Source: Planctomycetota bacterium
GTDB lineage: Bacteria > Planctomycetota > Phycisphaerae > Phycisphaerales > Phycisphaeraceae
Reading direction: 5' to 3'
Length of the DNA stretch: 59,398 bases
Assembly (NCBI GenBank): GCA_024279275.1
Contig: JAJRRS010000156.1
Coordinates: 1-59,398 of the forward strand
Positions 1-8,795 of this stretch are shown piece after piece. Each line of letters begins with the position of its first letter. Positions within the stretch are counted from its first letter, which is position 1. The notes under the pieces were generated by a model that saw only the letters and a list, made by a program, of their open reading frames with translations, ran no database searches and had not been told where the DNA came from. Position numbers and translations under genes: made by a program.

Positions 1-118
1 CAATACTACAGGTCTTGAGCGTCTCGCTATTCGAGAAAACCCCGTTAATACAGGTGTTTTCACGCCCGGGCGGCATAACTCAAACCGACTCATTCGCTAA
101 CCAGTTGGTATTATTCGA

Positions 119-1135
119 CTAACGTTGGGACAGTAGTGAGGATTTGTAATACTCGACCTTGCCAGCAGCCGAGTCATAGGACACTCTATCGATCAGAGCG
201 ACCCGATCCGAGTCGGTCAGCTTCTGGAACCTTCGTACTAGATCTGCCTTCTCCTTCAAGAGCGTCGGATTCTCCGCTCCCGTAATCAGAACCGAGATCG
301 GTAGTGACAAGGCAAAGTGAATGCAGTCGGCGATAGAAAGTCGAGTAGGAATGACAGGATCATCGCTTTCCCAGACAGTCCGCTCATTCATTGTTTTCCG
401 CGAGAAAAACCGTCCATCTGCAAGCGTCTTCATGGCCAGCACCCCGTATTGCTGTTCGATCAGGCCGGGGAGAACCGACTCGATGAAGCTGTTCGCTGCT
501 CCGGCATCGACCGGGTTGATGGGCATCTGGCAGGTGGCGAATAAATCGCCCTTGCTTTCGAGCATGCGTTGATGCGCGGCTGGGCTGGCGTGACCCGTAA
601 AGCCGATGTGCCGGACCTTACCCTCTGCCTTTGCCTGAATCACAACGTCCAGAACTCCCTCGGCGATGCGATTGTCTACGTCTTGCGGCGACATGAGACT
701 ATGCACCTGCCAAAGGTCGATCCGGTCGGTATTGAGGCGCTTCAAAGAGACTTCGAGATGTTCCCGGGCGGTCTTGGCATCTTTTGCGGTCGATTTGGTC
801 ATCAGGAAGATCTGATCGCGATACTTCGGCGTCAGGTATTTTCCGTAACGCTCTTCGCTGGTTCCAGAGCCATAGCTCTCAGCAGTATCGAAGAAACGCA
901 CGCCCTCCTCCAGAGCTGTTTCAATCGTGGCTTGGGCGAGTTCCTCGGTGGTCCAGCCGATGTGGTATCCGCCAAGACCGAGCACGGTGACGAGTTCACC
1001 CGTGCGTCCCAGTATCCTTTGCGGGAGCACTTTGCCGAGGACATCTGATGTATCGAAATTGGTATCTGAAGCCCGGACTAATTCTGATGAGAGGCTGGTT
1101 GCAAGAAGAGCTAAGAGAAATTCACGCCGGTCCAT
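119..1135 (-). CDS. Aldo/keto reductase, Tat-exported type
   Basis: A 338-residue NAD(P)H-dependent oxidoreductase of the aldo/keto reductase superfamily. The catalytic tetrad is visible as Asp83 and Tyr88 (FFDTAESYGSG), Lys114 (LMTKST) and His145 (WQVHS). The N-terminus MDRREFLLALLATSL has a twin-arginine followed by a hydrophobic stretch, so the folded, cofactor-loaded enzyme is probably exported by Tat or anchored outside the cytoplasm. The rest is a complete TIM barrel of usual length. It stands alone, with no recognised gene on its left in the window, and the substrate cannot be told from sequence. The family call is firm; export is inferred from the RR motif. Confidence 0.9.
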   Translation of the reverse strand: MDRREFLLALLATSLSSELVRASDTNFDTSDVLGKVLPQRILGRTGELVTVLGLGGYHIGWTTEELAQATIETALEEGVRFFDTAESYGSGTSEERYGKYLTPKYRDQIFLMTKSTAKDAKTAREHLEVSLKRLNTDRIDLWQVHSLMSPQDVDNRIAEGVLDVVIQAKAEGKVRHIGFTGHASPAAHQRMLESKGDLFATCQMPINPVDAGAANSFIESVLPGLIEQQYGVLAMKTLADGRFFSRKTMNERTVWESDDPVIPTRLSIADCIHFALSLPISVLITGAENPTLLKEKADLVRRFQKLTDSDRVALIDRVSYDSAAGKVEYYKSSLLSQR

Positions 1136-1253
1136 TGCCTGACTCCTTTGACACGCATTCTACCTGATTTGTAGAGTCTGAATTAGGACGAATCCTTGCG
1201 CTTGGATGTGAATAGGTTCCCGCGTGGTGTGTGCCCATAATCCCACGGTTGAT

Positions 1254-1273
1254 CCCCCAGCTTCCGCTGGGGG
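1254..1273. repeat. Perfect 8-bp GC-rich hairpin (REP-like)
   Basis: CCCCCAGC and GCTGGGGG face each other across the 4-nt loop TTCC. The hairpin lies between rsgA and the aldo/keto reductase gene, beside the dockerin relic. No T-run follows on either strand, so it is not a standard terminator. It looks like a short extragenic palindrome; a family would have to be shown in the rest of the genome. Confidence 0.6.
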
Positions 1274-1279
1274 CTATAG

Positions 1280-1395
1280 GTGTGACGCTACGGTTGGATT
1301 GAGAAAGCTTTAGGACGATGTTCAGGTTTTCGATGCAGACGAAACCGTCGGGGTTCAGATCGCGGGAGAATATGGGCTTGGCGAAGAGGTGGGAA
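1280..1395 (-). pseudogene. Relic of a dockerin-like repeat protein
   Basis: The minus strand reads RDLNPDGFVCIENLN followed by IVLKL, which lines up with the first dockerin-like repeat of the PEP-CTERM gene at 6371-7207 (GDFNLDGFVGIDDLN, then TVLANW). The Asp/Asn calcium-loop positions are partly kept and the conserved Gly before Ile is now Cys. I found no start codon or complete reading frame around it. It is best read as the decayed tail of a lost dockerin-type exported protein just downstream of rsgA. A very short real gene is the alternative. Confidence 0.6.
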
Positions 1396-1399
1396 TGCG

Positions 1400-2476
1400 C
1401 TAGTACTGATCTACGTCGTCGAGTCGATGCTTCGTTATTTTTTTCGTTGGCCGTTTGTCGTCGCGTTTAGCGAGATCGGCTTTGGATTTGGCGTAAACCT
1501 TTTGTTCCCCCTGGAGTTTGAGGTAGTTTTCCCAACGACGTGGGTTGAGTTTTCCGTCGGCGAGTGCGGCGGCGATCGCGCAGCCCGGCTCGCTGGTGTG
1601 TCGGCAGTTGGTAAATCGGCAGTCGGTGATAAGGGCGGTGATTTCGGTGAATATGTCGTCGATGCCGTCGGCGGCCTCGGTGAGTTGGAGTTCGCGTATG
1701 CCCGGCAGGTCAACGAGCACCCCGCCGGCGGGGAGGTGGTGCAAGGAACGGGACGTGGTGGTGTGCTTGCCTTTATTGTCGTCGGCGCGGGCTTCGCCCA
1801 CTGGCTGTGCGGCTTCGCCTGACAAACCGGTGAGGGCGTTGATGAGGGTGGATTTTCCTACGCCCGAGGATCCCAGCGCGGCGACGGTCTGGCCCGGGCC
1901 GCAGAGTTTTCGTAGCGGTTCCAGTTGGTAGGGGTCGCGGGTGTCGAGGCACTCGATTTGCAGGTGCTCGCCCAACGTTCGGGCCTGCTGAACGAAAATC
2001 TCGGGGTTGGTCAGGTCGGCTTTGGTGAGCACCAACACGGGTCTGATCTGCGCCTCGGCGGCGAGGGCGAGGTAGCGTTCGATACGCCCGACGTTGAACT
2101 CCTGGTTGCACGCGGTCACGATCAGCAGCGTATCGACATTTGCGGCGAGGACTTGCGTGGCGAACCGTGAGCCGGGGGCTTTTCGGGTCAGTGCGCTGAA
2201 GCGTTGGAGCCGGCGGGGTCGTTGCGCCTTGGTCGGATCAAGCAATAACCAGTCACCGACCGCGGGCAAGCCTTTATCGCCAAACAGATTGATCGCCAGC
2301 GCGTGTGTGCCGTGGGCGCTCCAGACGTGACACCGCCGTGCCTTCCCTTGGCAGACGCGGGCGGGTTGCCAGCCGTCGCTCGCTTCGTCTGGGGTTATTT
2401 GATCTTGGAAGAACGATCGCCAGCCTAGTTTTTCAGGGTCGAAAATCATAGTGGTCTGACACGTTCCATTTGGCAT
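1400..2476 (-). CDS. rsgA: Ribosome small-subunit-dependent GTPase RsgA
   Basis: A 358-residue circularly permuted GTPase that acts in late maturation of the 30S ribosomal subunit. Seen in order: an OB-fold N-domain, the G4 motif TKAD at 151-154, the Walker A loop GSSGVGKST at 202-210, G3 DLPGIREL at 256-263, and a C-terminal zinc knuckle with Cys286, Cys291, His293 and Cys299. G4 preceding G1 is the diagnostic permutation. The C-terminus is lysine-rich, which fits rRNA contact. It is a single gene with no operon partner and its length is normal for the family. Confidence 0.95.
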   Translation of the reverse strand: MPNGTCQTTMIFDPEKLGWRSFFQDQITPDEASDGWQPARVCQGKARRCHVWSAHGTHALAINLFGDKGLPAVGDWLLLDPTKAQRPRRLQRFSALTRKAPGSRFATQVLAANVDTLLIVTACNQEFNVGRIERYLALAAEAQIRPVLVLTKADLTNPEIFVQQARTLGEHLQIECLDTRDPYQLEPLRKLCGPGQTVAALGSSGVGKSTLINALTGLSGEAAQPVGEARADDNKGKHTTTSRSLHHLPAGGVLVDLPGIRELQLTEAADGIDDIFTEITALITDCRFTNCRHTSEPGCAIAAALADGKLNPRRWENYLKLQGEQKVYAKSKADLAKRDDKRPTKKITKHRLDDVDQY

Positions 2477-2988
2477 GCCCGGCTACGCCGTCGAGCCAAG
2501 AAACGAATGGGATCTACCACGCAGGGCGAATATGTTGAAGCGCCGCGTTCCCCTATCGCCGACACCCCGGCGGCTGGGGGTGGGCCAGTATCTTCTTAAT
2601 CTTAAGCGTGTCCTAACGGATGACGAACTTGCGGCAGGCTTTACGCTTGCTGTGGCTGTCGACCAAGGCCACGGCCTTACCTGAGTCCATAAATTCATCG
2701 GTGTGTACACCTTGACAGGGTCCTCGGTTGGGGCTTCGAAGCAGGGAAGACCTGCTCCATTGCCGCCCCAAACCAAGGACGGTGCAAGGTATTACGCTTT
2801 TGGTCCGACAATTACATCATGTAATTGTGAAACAACGTAGGTTCGTTATTTTTCTCGAATCCTGTTCAACCGTCATTATTTCAACAGCTAACGGACCAAA
2901 GAGGATGACGAATTTCATTGCCCTATTCAACCAACAAAGTCATTGATGGTTTCTCGGTGTATGCAAACGAATGTTCCTCTTGGCTCAG
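2477..2988. other. Intergenic, no supported gene
   Basis: This 512-bp stretch lies between rsgA and the cold-shock gene. Short open frames occur on both strands but none has a convincing ribosome site or a recognisable protein. One 25-residue minus-strand frame ending near 2612 (start MDSGKAVALVD) has protein-like composition but I cannot support it. I see no clear terminator. Confidence 0.5.
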
Positions 2989-3186
2989 TCAGGCTGGCTT
3001 GACGTTTTCGGCACATGGCCCCTTCTGTCCACGTCCTTCTGTGAAGGTTACTCGCTGTCCTTCCTGGAGGTCGTCAAAGCTTACGCCTTCGAGGCTTGAC
3101 GAGTGAAAGAACAGGTCTTTTTCGCCCCCGGTGTTGATAAATCCAAAGCCTTTGTCCGTGAGCCGCTTGATGGTGCCTTCTGCCAT
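2989..3186 (-). CDS. Cold-shock domain protein (CspA family)
   Basis: A 65-residue single-domain nucleic-acid-binding protein of cold-shock type. RNP1 is seen as KGFGFI at 12-17 and RNP2 as LFFHSS near 25-30. Proteins of this size bind single-stranded RNA or DNA and melt secondary structure in mRNA. The length matches the family. It is monocistronic; the long upstream space (3187-3864) could hold a regulated leader, as csp genes often have, but no leader element was recognised. Which csp paralogue it is cannot be decided. Confidence 0.93.
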   Translation of the reverse strand: MAEGTIKRLTDKGFGFINTGGEKDLFFHSSSLEGVSFDDLQEGQRVTFTEGRGQKGPCAENVKPA

Positions 3187-3864
3187 TGTCCAATTCCTCA
3201 GTGAAAGTGTGCTGTAGCGTTGCCGGTAACACAGTGTTCGGGCCGCTCCACAGCAAAGGGGTCATACTATCCGACATTTCCCATATGGGTTCTATACCGC
3301 ATGGGTCTTGAGCCGCAGTATAACGCCCTCCATGGATTCCACACATCCTCTTCTGCTTCAGGCCGAGATCGGCGTCAATCGGTCTATTCCTCGGCGATTT
3401 ACGGTGCCTTGGAGACCCACTGGAGCGAGCCGGCCTTGCTGGTGGTCTTGACCCCGAAACCGATCCAGATTTATGAGAAAATCCATCCGGCGTGGGCTGG
3501 AAGGGATTTCTTGATAAAAAGTGACACCGTGCCGAAGAGATCGTGGCCTGGTTGCGTCACACTGGCCCTTTGACCACTACCGAACTACCGTCTTATGCTT
3601 CGACTATCGCGTTTGAATGCCCTTGAATGTGCGTGATGGGACATCTGAATAACCCCCACAGAGGTGGCCTATGATCGGTTAGGTCCGCTCCTAGGCGGGG
3701 GATTCGACGTTACGGGGTCAAGACCAGGCTGTTGATAGGTTCGGGTGGGGCTGGTCGGTTAAGGGTAGAACATGGCGTGGATCGAAACAGGTCGTTGCGA
3801 AACTTCGCGGGGCGGTGGGTATACTGGCCATTTACACATGTGATGGGATGGCTGGGGGAGATCA
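3187..3864. other. Intergenic between divergent csp and FAD-enzyme genes
   Basis: This is 678 bp with no convincing gene. The perfect 10-bp palindrome CCCATATGGG sits at 3280-3289, about 95 bp upstream of the cold-shock gene, and could be a regulator site or chance. A small hairpin (CCGC, TCCTA, GGCGG) lies near 3686-3700. A 117-codon plus-strand frame here shows no family features. Confidence 0.4.
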
Positions 3865-5451
3865 TTGGAGGGATGGCAAGTGATAGCGAGATACACACGG
3901 TTCATGTTGATGGTCAGGTTGCTGATCCCCGGCGCTGCTGTTGCTGCGCCGGATGCGGGATACGACTTGGTGATCTATGGGGGGACGTCCGCGGCGGTGA
4001 CTGCGGCGGTGCAGGCTAAGAAGATGGGGCGGTCGGTCGTTATTGTTTGTCCGGACAAGCATCTTGGGGGTCTTAGTGCTGGAGGTTTGGGATGGACTGA
4101 TTCGGGTAAGAAGGCGATCATCGGCGGGCTTAGCCGAGAGTTCTATGAGCGGGTTGGGATGTATTACAACGAAGATGGTGGGGCGCAATGGAGTTTTGAG
4201 CCGCATGTTGCGGAGCGGGTATTTGAGGATTGGATGCGCGAGTATGAGATACCGGTGCATCGTGATGCGTGGTTGAACCGGGAGCCTGGCGAGGGGGTGG
4301 TGATGGAGGATGGGCGTATCGTGTCGATCGCGATGCTGTCGGGCAAGGTGTATCGTGGGAAGATGTTTATTGATGCGACGTATGAGGGGGATCTGATGGC
4401 GGCGGCGGGGGTGAGTTACACAGTCGGGCGAGAGGCGAACAGCCAGTACAACGAGACGCTTAACGGTGTGCAGATCGATAACGCGGTGCATCATCAATTT
4501 AAGAACAATATCAGCGCGTATAAGATTGTGGGTGATCCGACCAGTGGTTTGCTGCCGCGTATTTCGGGTGATTTGCCGGGGGTTCAGGGTGAGGGCGACC
4601 ATCGTGTGCAGGCGTATAACTATCGGATGTGCTTGACGCGCGTGCCTGAGAATCGTGTGCCGTTCGCTAAGCCTGACGGTTATGACGCATCGCAGTATGA
4701 GTTATTGCTTCGGGAATTGCTGGCGGGGTCGCGGCACATCAAGGGGAGCTTCAGCGAGCTGCCCAACGGGAAGACGGATACCAATAACAACGGGTCGTTT
4801 TCCACTGACAACATCGGGATGAATTATGACTATCCCGAGGCGTCCTATGATCGCCGGCGGGAGATACTTGCTGAGCATCTTAGGTATCAGCAGGGGTATT
4901 GTTATTTTTTGGCGAACGATCCGCGTGTGCCGGGGGATGTGCGTGAGTGGTTTAGCGGATGGGGGTTGGCGAAGGATGAGTTTATCGATAGCGGGCATTG
5001 GTCGCATCAGATTTATGTGCGCGAGGCTCGGCGGATGGTGGGCGATGTTGTGGTGAACGAGAACCATCTGATGCGGAGGATTCCGACGCTGCGGTCGGTC
5101 GGCATGGGTTCATACAACATGGATTCGCACAACGTGCAGCGGTATGTGGATAAGGATGGGTTTGTTCGGAATGAGGGTGATGTGCAGATCAATCCGGGTG
5201 GGCCTTACCCGATTGATTACGGGGCGATCGTCCCGAGGCGGGCGGAGTGTGAAAATTTGTTGGTGGTGTGTGCGGTGTCCAGCTCGCATATTGCTTACGG
5301 CTCGATCCGGATGGAGCCGGTCTTTATGATCCTTGGGCAGAGCGCGGCGACGGCGGGGGTTCTTGCGATTGATGCGGGTGTGGCTGTGCAGGATGTTGAT
5401 TATGCGGAGTTGAGCGGGCGGTTGTTGGGAGATGGGCAGGTGTTGGAGTAG
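3865..5451 (+). CDS. FAD-dependent oxidoreductase, exported (FAD_oxidored type)
   Basis: About 528 residues. An N-terminal Rossmann stretch (YDLVIYGGTSAAVTAAVQA) binds FAD, followed by GGLSAGGLGWTDSG and the internal motif FIDATYEGDLMAAAG, which are typical of the FAD-dependent family found in many planctomycete polysaccharide-use loci. The C-terminal GQSAATAGVLA helix closes the flavin site. A hydrophobic segment ending in VAA suggests a cleaved signal peptide. The start may be TTG at 3865, or ATG at 3904, which shortens the protein by 13 residues and still keeps the hydrophobic stretch. The substrate is unknown and no sugar-degradation genes are adjacent. Confidence 0.85.
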   Translation: MEGWQVIARYTRFMLMVRLLIPGAAVAAPDAGYDLVIYGGTSAAVTAAVQAKKMGRSVVIVCPDKHLGGLSAGGLGWTDSGKKAIIGGLSREFYERVGMYYNEDGGAQWSFEPHVAERVFEDWMREYEIPVHRDAWLNREPGEGVVMEDGRIVSIAMLSGKVYRGKMFIDATYEGDLMAAAGVSYTVGREANSQYNETLNGVQIDNAVHHQFKNNISAYKIVGDPTSGLLPRISGDLPGVQGEGDHRVQAYNYRMCLTRVPENRVPFAKPDGYDASQYELLLRELLAGSRHIKGSFSELPNGKTDTNNNGSFSTDNIGMNYDYPEASYDRRREILAEHLRYQQGYCYFLANDPRVPGDVREWFSGWGLAKDEFIDSGHWSHQIYVREARRMVGDVVVNENHLMRRIPTLRSVGMGSYNMDSHNVQRYVDKDGFVRNEGDVQINPGGPYPIDYGAIVPRRAECENLLVVCAVSSSHIAYGSIRMEPVFMILGQSAATAGVLAIDAGVAVQDVDYAELSGRLLGDGQVLE

Positions 5452-5576
5452 GTGATGGGGGGGGGTGGTGAGGGCTTGGATGTTGGCGGTTGCTTTTGTG
5501 AAGTCCTCTCAACCAACTGATCATGAGTGCTTTATCGTTAGGAACTGCACGCTCTTCGATGTGATTATTCGCCGAT

Positions 5577-6185
5577 TCAGGATGGACCAAATCGCCGCTT
5601 TCGTATACTTGCTTCTTGCCAACGTCTCGACCATTCTTTTGCTTCATCATTTCGTCCCATACGCTGGCATAGATCGTTTAAGCGTAGATAGGCGGTCTTG
5701 TCTTTGGGGGCGTGAGTTTGTGCTTTTGCATATAATCCATAGGCGTGGTCGTAATCATTACAAACAGATCGATAGTAGTCTCCAAGATCAATCAGTAGGC
5801 ATGTGTCGAGTTGAACAGTCAATGCCTCTTCCATGAAGAGGCACCGCTCAGTAGAATCATTTGGAAGAATTTCAGCCAATCCCCGAAGAGAAGAGAAGTG
5901 TTTTGGGTTGTTTTTGAGGGCAAGTCGGTAGTAATATTCAGCCGATCGGCTATCGCCCTGAGATATGAGCATGATGCCCTCGGCGATTATATCTGGAAAC
6001 TTAAGCCTATTTGATCGCAGATAGCACTCGGCGATCTTCGCGTATGCTTTCGGCTTATCATTCGGGTGTTTCCGCGCGTGACGCAAGAATGATTTTATCG
6101 CAGCTTCATATCTCTTGGCAATCATATGTTGGCTGCCGTCTTGAAGATGTTTGAGTGATAGTTTGTGCCGAAATGGCCAGATCAT
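5577..6185 (-). CDS. Tetratricopeptide repeat protein
   Basis: A 202-residue soluble protein of helical repeats. TPR-like units are visible, such as AEYYYRLALKNNPKHFSSL and AYGLYAKAQTHAPKDKTAYL, with the usual Ala/Gly and Pro positions. No signal peptide or enzymatic domain is present, so it is probably a protein-interaction scaffold. It is flanked by unrelated genes, so no partner can be named. Base composition here is somewhat more AT-rich than in neighbouring genes. Confidence 0.75.
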   Translation of the reverse strand: MIWPFRHKLSLKHLQDGSQHMIAKRYEAAIKSFLRHARKHPNDKPKAYAKIAECYLRSNRLKFPDIIAEGIMLISQGDSRSAEYYYRLALKNNPKHFSSLRGLAEILPNDSTERCLFMEEALTVQLDTCLLIDLGDYYRSVCNDYDHAYGLYAKAQTHAPKDKTAYLRLNDLCQRMGRNDEAKEWSRRWQEASIRKRRFGPS

Positions 6186-6307
6186 GTTGTCAGTATACCC
6201 AATATCTTTCTAAATCCACGGCGGGGGTGGGAACATGTGATGGATTCGATCCGGTAGCGATTGTTCCAATGGTTTAATGTATGAAAGTGTTTGTGCGTGG
6301 GGAGAGC

Positions 6308-6323
6308 GCCGCGTGGCCGCGGC
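6308..6323. repeat. GC hairpin after the PEP-CTERM gene
   Basis: GCCGCG and CGCGGC flank the loop TGGC, about 50 bp past the stop codon of the PEP-CTERM gene in its direction. The stem is strong but no T-run follows, so a terminator role is possible and unproven. Confidence 0.4.
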
Positions 6324-6370
6324 GGCTAAACGAGATCTAATACGGTGGGGATGAGGGTGATCCAGTTGTG

Positions 6371-7207
6371 TTATGCGCGGGTCTTGGGTCGGCGTAGTGA
6401 TGTGATGCAGATGGTGGCGAGTAGGGTTGCGGTGGCGGGTTCGGGGACGGAGGTTGATGGGGGTGGTGGTGTGCCGTTGTTCCAGTTGCCTAAGACCCAG
6501 TTGAGGTCGTCGATGCCGACGAAGCGGTCGCCGGTGGCGTCGGCTGTGGGGTAGTTGGGGAAGGATGCGCTGGCGTTCCAGTTGGCGAGGACTGTGTTGA
6601 GGTCGTCGATGCCGACGAAGCCGTCGAGGTTGAAATCGCCGGCGAGTGATGTGATGGTGAAGGGGATGTTTTGTTTGGTGAAGGGTTGTGGTGTCGCGGT
6701 GATGTCGGTGAGTGCGGTGCTTGGGCCGAGGTCGAAGTTGCCGACGCCGATGGGCGCGTTGGTGTTGATGGTGAAGCGATAGAACTGGAGGTCGCCGACG
6801 TTGTTGGCAACCTGGTCGGCCTGGTTGACGAGTCTGCCTGAGACTGCGATGCCTGGTGGAGAGAAGGTCTCGAAGATCATGGTGTTGCCGCTGAAGAAGT
6901 CTCGTGCGGGGTCTGGTTTGCCGAAGGCTGTGCCGAGTCCGCCTGGGATGAGGGTTGCGTAGGGCGGTAGGAAGAAGTCGTGTTGTGTGCCCCAGGTGAG
7001 ATCGCCGTTTAGGCCGGTGTTGTCTGCGTAGACCCAAGCGGTGTAGACGGTGGTGCCGTCGGCGACGAGGATGTTGGGTTGTGCGTAGGTGCCCATGACG
7101 GCGGCGGCGGTTGCGGGTGTTGAGGTGGCGCAGATCGTGGCGATGGCGGTTGCGGCCGATGCGCATGATAGGCGTGCGCGGCGGTAGTTGAAATGGAAAT
7201 GTCCCAT
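6371..7207 (-). CDS. PEP-CTERM protein with two dockerin-like repeats
   Basis: About 278 residues from the ATG at 7207, which has GGAGGGAG upstream. An N-terminal signal sequence ends in ATAAA. The middle is a beta-rich domain of unknown role. Two calcium-loop repeats follow (GDFNLDGFVGIDDLN and GDRFVGIDDLN), resembling type I dockerin halves. The C-terminus has the sorting signal VPEPATATLL, a hydrophobic stretch and RRPKTRA, recognised by exosortase and processed at the outer surface. It is probably a secreted, surface-anchored protein that binds calcium or a partner. The second repeat has a weaker loop. No exosortase gene is in the window. Confidence 0.85.
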   Translation of the reverse strand: MGHFHFNYRRARLSCASAATAIATICATSTPATAAAVMGTYAQPNILVADGTTVYTAWVYADNTGLNGDLTWGTQHDFFLPPYATLIPGGLGTAFGKPDPARDFFSGNTMIFETFSPPGIAVSGRLVNQADQVANNVGDLQFYRFTINTNAPIGVGNFDLGPSTALTDITATPQPFTKQNIPFTITSLAGDFNLDGFVGIDDLNTVLANWNASASFPNYPTADATGDRFVGIDDLNWVLGNWNNGTPPPPSTSVPEPATATLLATICITSLRRPKTRA

Positions 7208-7711
7208 GAGATTTTCTCCCTCCAAGATGTCGCTCGCCACGAATGGGGGCGAGCTTGTTAATAAGATGCCGTGTATTCATCCCCACCTACGGCAAAGAGC
7301 CACCCTGTAGTATGAGGAGGGAGGCGGGGTTTGGCAAGGAAAATCTTATTTGCAGGTTTGGGGGCATTTGGCGCGGGTATTTTGGCTTATTCTTAGGCAT
7401 GAAGGGTATTGTGAGGATACCCCACCGAAGCACCGGGGCGGTGCATCAGTGGGCTTTGGGGGGCGGGTGTGGATGGGATTGGTGAGACGTTTATGGGAGT
7501 GGCGTGGTCGCAGAGGCCAAACTTTTTTTTTGCTACGTTGAAAGTTAGCCCGCAATTAGAGTGTTGCGTTTTTGGGATTTTGTGCGCTTTCCCGAAGAAG
7601 CGCTAAACGGCAAGCCGGGGGGCTGGGTCTGAGGTTGATCAGTTCTATTGGTGTGAGTTGATGCGATTATTTTGCAACCGCCCCACTGCTGTTTTTTGTT
7701 TAAGTGTGGGT
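7208..7711. other. Intergenic with one copy of a structured repeat
   Basis: About 500 bp without a supported gene. It contains the first copy of the 46-bp structured repeat (7415-7460). Near 7597-7645 there is a run (GCTAAACGGCAAGCC, then TTGATCAGTTCTA) that loosely resembles the right part of the fold-back elements at 40.6 and 44.9 kb and could be a decayed copy. Confidence 0.4.
7415..7460. repeat. 46-bp structured repeat, copy 1
   Basis: This is nearly the same as 21999-22044. The inner stem GCACC/GGTGC closes a GGGGC loop. An outer stem pairs CCCAC with GTGGG. In the other copy the outer stem is CCCGT with ACGGG, so the differences keep the pairing. It lies between genes with no T-run next to it. 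It is likely a dispersed extragenic palindrome or a structured RNA or DNA element. Confidence 0.8.
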
Positions 7712-7755
7712 ATAAAAAAACACGCTCCTCGGGTCGTTGACCCGGGGGGCGTGTT
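7712..7755 (-). terminator. Rho-independent terminator, minus strand
   Basis: On the minus strand AACACGC, then GGGTC-AAC-GACCC, then GCGTGTT form a long stem with an internal bulge, followed by a run of seven T. It would end transcripts coming from mraZ or from the RNA candidate just upstream. Confidence 0.85.
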
Positions 7756-7980
7756 AGGAGGAGGATGATGCAGTGTTTGAGTTGGGTGGGACCAACTCGA
7801 GACGGGGTCTTGCAGGCCCGTCTAACGTTCCATCCACCTGTCATACGCCGGGTCGGGCGGTGGGGTTCGTGCTGACTGAAAAAAATTCGGTCGGCTTAGA
7901 AGCCCGTATCGCCTTGTCGGCGTGTTGGTCGGCCTTTTCCAGGAAGGGTGCGGGTGGGATATCCGCAAGGCGACCAACTA
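7712..7980 (-). ncRNA. Possible structured RNA ending in a strong terminator
   Basis: Read on the minus strand, a series of stems ends in a textbook terminator. Stems seen: GTTGGTCG/CGACCAAC (7924-7978, extended by AAGG/CCTT), a short GGCTT/AAGCC, AGACGGG/CCCGTCT (7800-7823), GAGTTGG/CCAACTC (7779-7798), then the terminator at 7712-7755. I looked for RNase P, tmRNA, SRP and 6S landmarks and found none. It could be an independent small RNA or the long 3' end of the mraZ transcript. The 5' end is not known. Confidence 0.4.
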
Positions 7981-8324
7981 TAAAAAAACAGCGAAGGCGT
8001 CCGTCTTTCGTGGCCGGCGTACGTCAGGTCTGGTGCGCGGTAGCGTAGCAACCGATCACTGATGCGTCTGACATCCCAGTTATCCGCGCTGATCCGTCCT
8101 TGGTTCTTGCGGGCTGAGTAGCTGGTCCTTCTGGACGGACTGAATCCGTTCATTAACCTTCACTGGTGCTGGGGCAAATCAAATAGATTGTTTGAGGGAT
8201 TTGCCTTGGCTTGTTGCCCGTGGTTGTAGACGATCGGCTTTGATCGGCGTAAACCGGTGGGCGGGTGATTCATATTTTGTTTTCCCCTGTCGTTGGTGTG
8301 AGTGGTCGGTTCCTTCCGTTTGTC
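7981..8324. other. Space downstream of mraZ, no supported gene
   Basis: An 85-codon minus-strand frame (7896-8153) overlaps the stems of the RNA candidate and has no known relatives that I recognise. A perfect 8-bp hairpin, GGCAAATC (8173-8180) with GATTTGCC (8198-8205), lies past the mraZ stop. In most bacteria rsmH and fts genes would follow mraZ here; none do. Confidence 0.4.
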
Positions 8325-8795
8325 TTAGCGGCGTTTCATGGCGAGTCTTGGGTTCATCAGGATGTCGGGCTGATCCTTCAGCTTGCGTTCCAGATAGTCG
8401 TACCATGTTTTGCGATCGCGGACTTCCAGGTGGTCTTTGACACCTATGAGGACGACTTCGGTTCCCAGCCTGGCGCGTTGCAGGAGGTGGGCAGGGAGTG
8501 TGATGCGTCCTTGTTTGTCGAATTCAACCGATCTGGAGAGTGAGTAGAAGATGCGCTCGTATTCGAGTAGTTCTTCGGGGTCCATCTCGGAGTTGTCTAG
8601 TGCATCGGCTTGTTTGTTGTAGCCTTTCTCGGTGTAGAGGCAGAGCGTGTCGTCCTTGGCGAGGGTGACACAGAGGGAGATCGGTTCGTCGTCGCCTGGG
8701 TCGGTTGAGCGTCTGATCCGCGTGCGGATTTCTGCTGGGATTGCCAGGCGGTTTTTCGAGTCGATCGTGTGGTCATAGGTGCCGTTAAATACCAA
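8325..8795 (-). CDS. mraZ: MraZ transcriptional regulator
   Basis: A 156-residue protein with two SpoVT-AbrB-like half-domains, roughly 5-55 (start FNGTYDHTIDSKNRLAIPAE) and 88-130 (EFDKQGRITLPAHLLQRA). MraZ forms ring oligomers and binds repeats upstream of the division and cell-wall (dcw) cluster, which it normally heads. Here it is an orphan: rsmH, ftsL and ftsI do not follow, and murE-murF-mraY lie more than 20 kb away. The protein is slightly longer than usual, with a C-terminal tail rich in Lys and Arg. The family call is firm. Confidence 0.95.
   Translation of the reverse strand: MVFNGTYDHTIDSKNRLAIPAEIRTRIRRSTDPGDDEPISLCVTLAKDDTLCLYTEKGYNKQADALDNSEMDPEELLEYERIFYSLSRSVEFDKQGRITLPAHLLQRARLGTEVVLIGVKDHLEVRDRKTWYDYLERKLKDQPDILMNPRLAMKRR

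Noticed and set aside
3220-3573. 117-codon plus-strand frame
   Set aside because: No ribosome site, no recognisable family, and composition unlike the flanking genes.
6210-7286. 358-codon minus-strand frame over the PEP-CTERM gene
   Set aside because: Arg/His-rich shadow of the PEP-CTERM/dockerin coding sequence, with no family features.
7896-8153. 85-codon minus-strand frame downstream of mraZ
   Set aside because: No family, doubtful ribosome site, and its second half overlaps strong RNA stems. It remains possible but I do not call it a gene.
7712-8160. RNase P RNA, tmRNA, SRP RNA or 6S RNA
   Set aside because: None of the conserved landmarks (such as GAGGAAAGTCC, ACAGAAA, an ALAA tag or the SRP tetraloop) is present.
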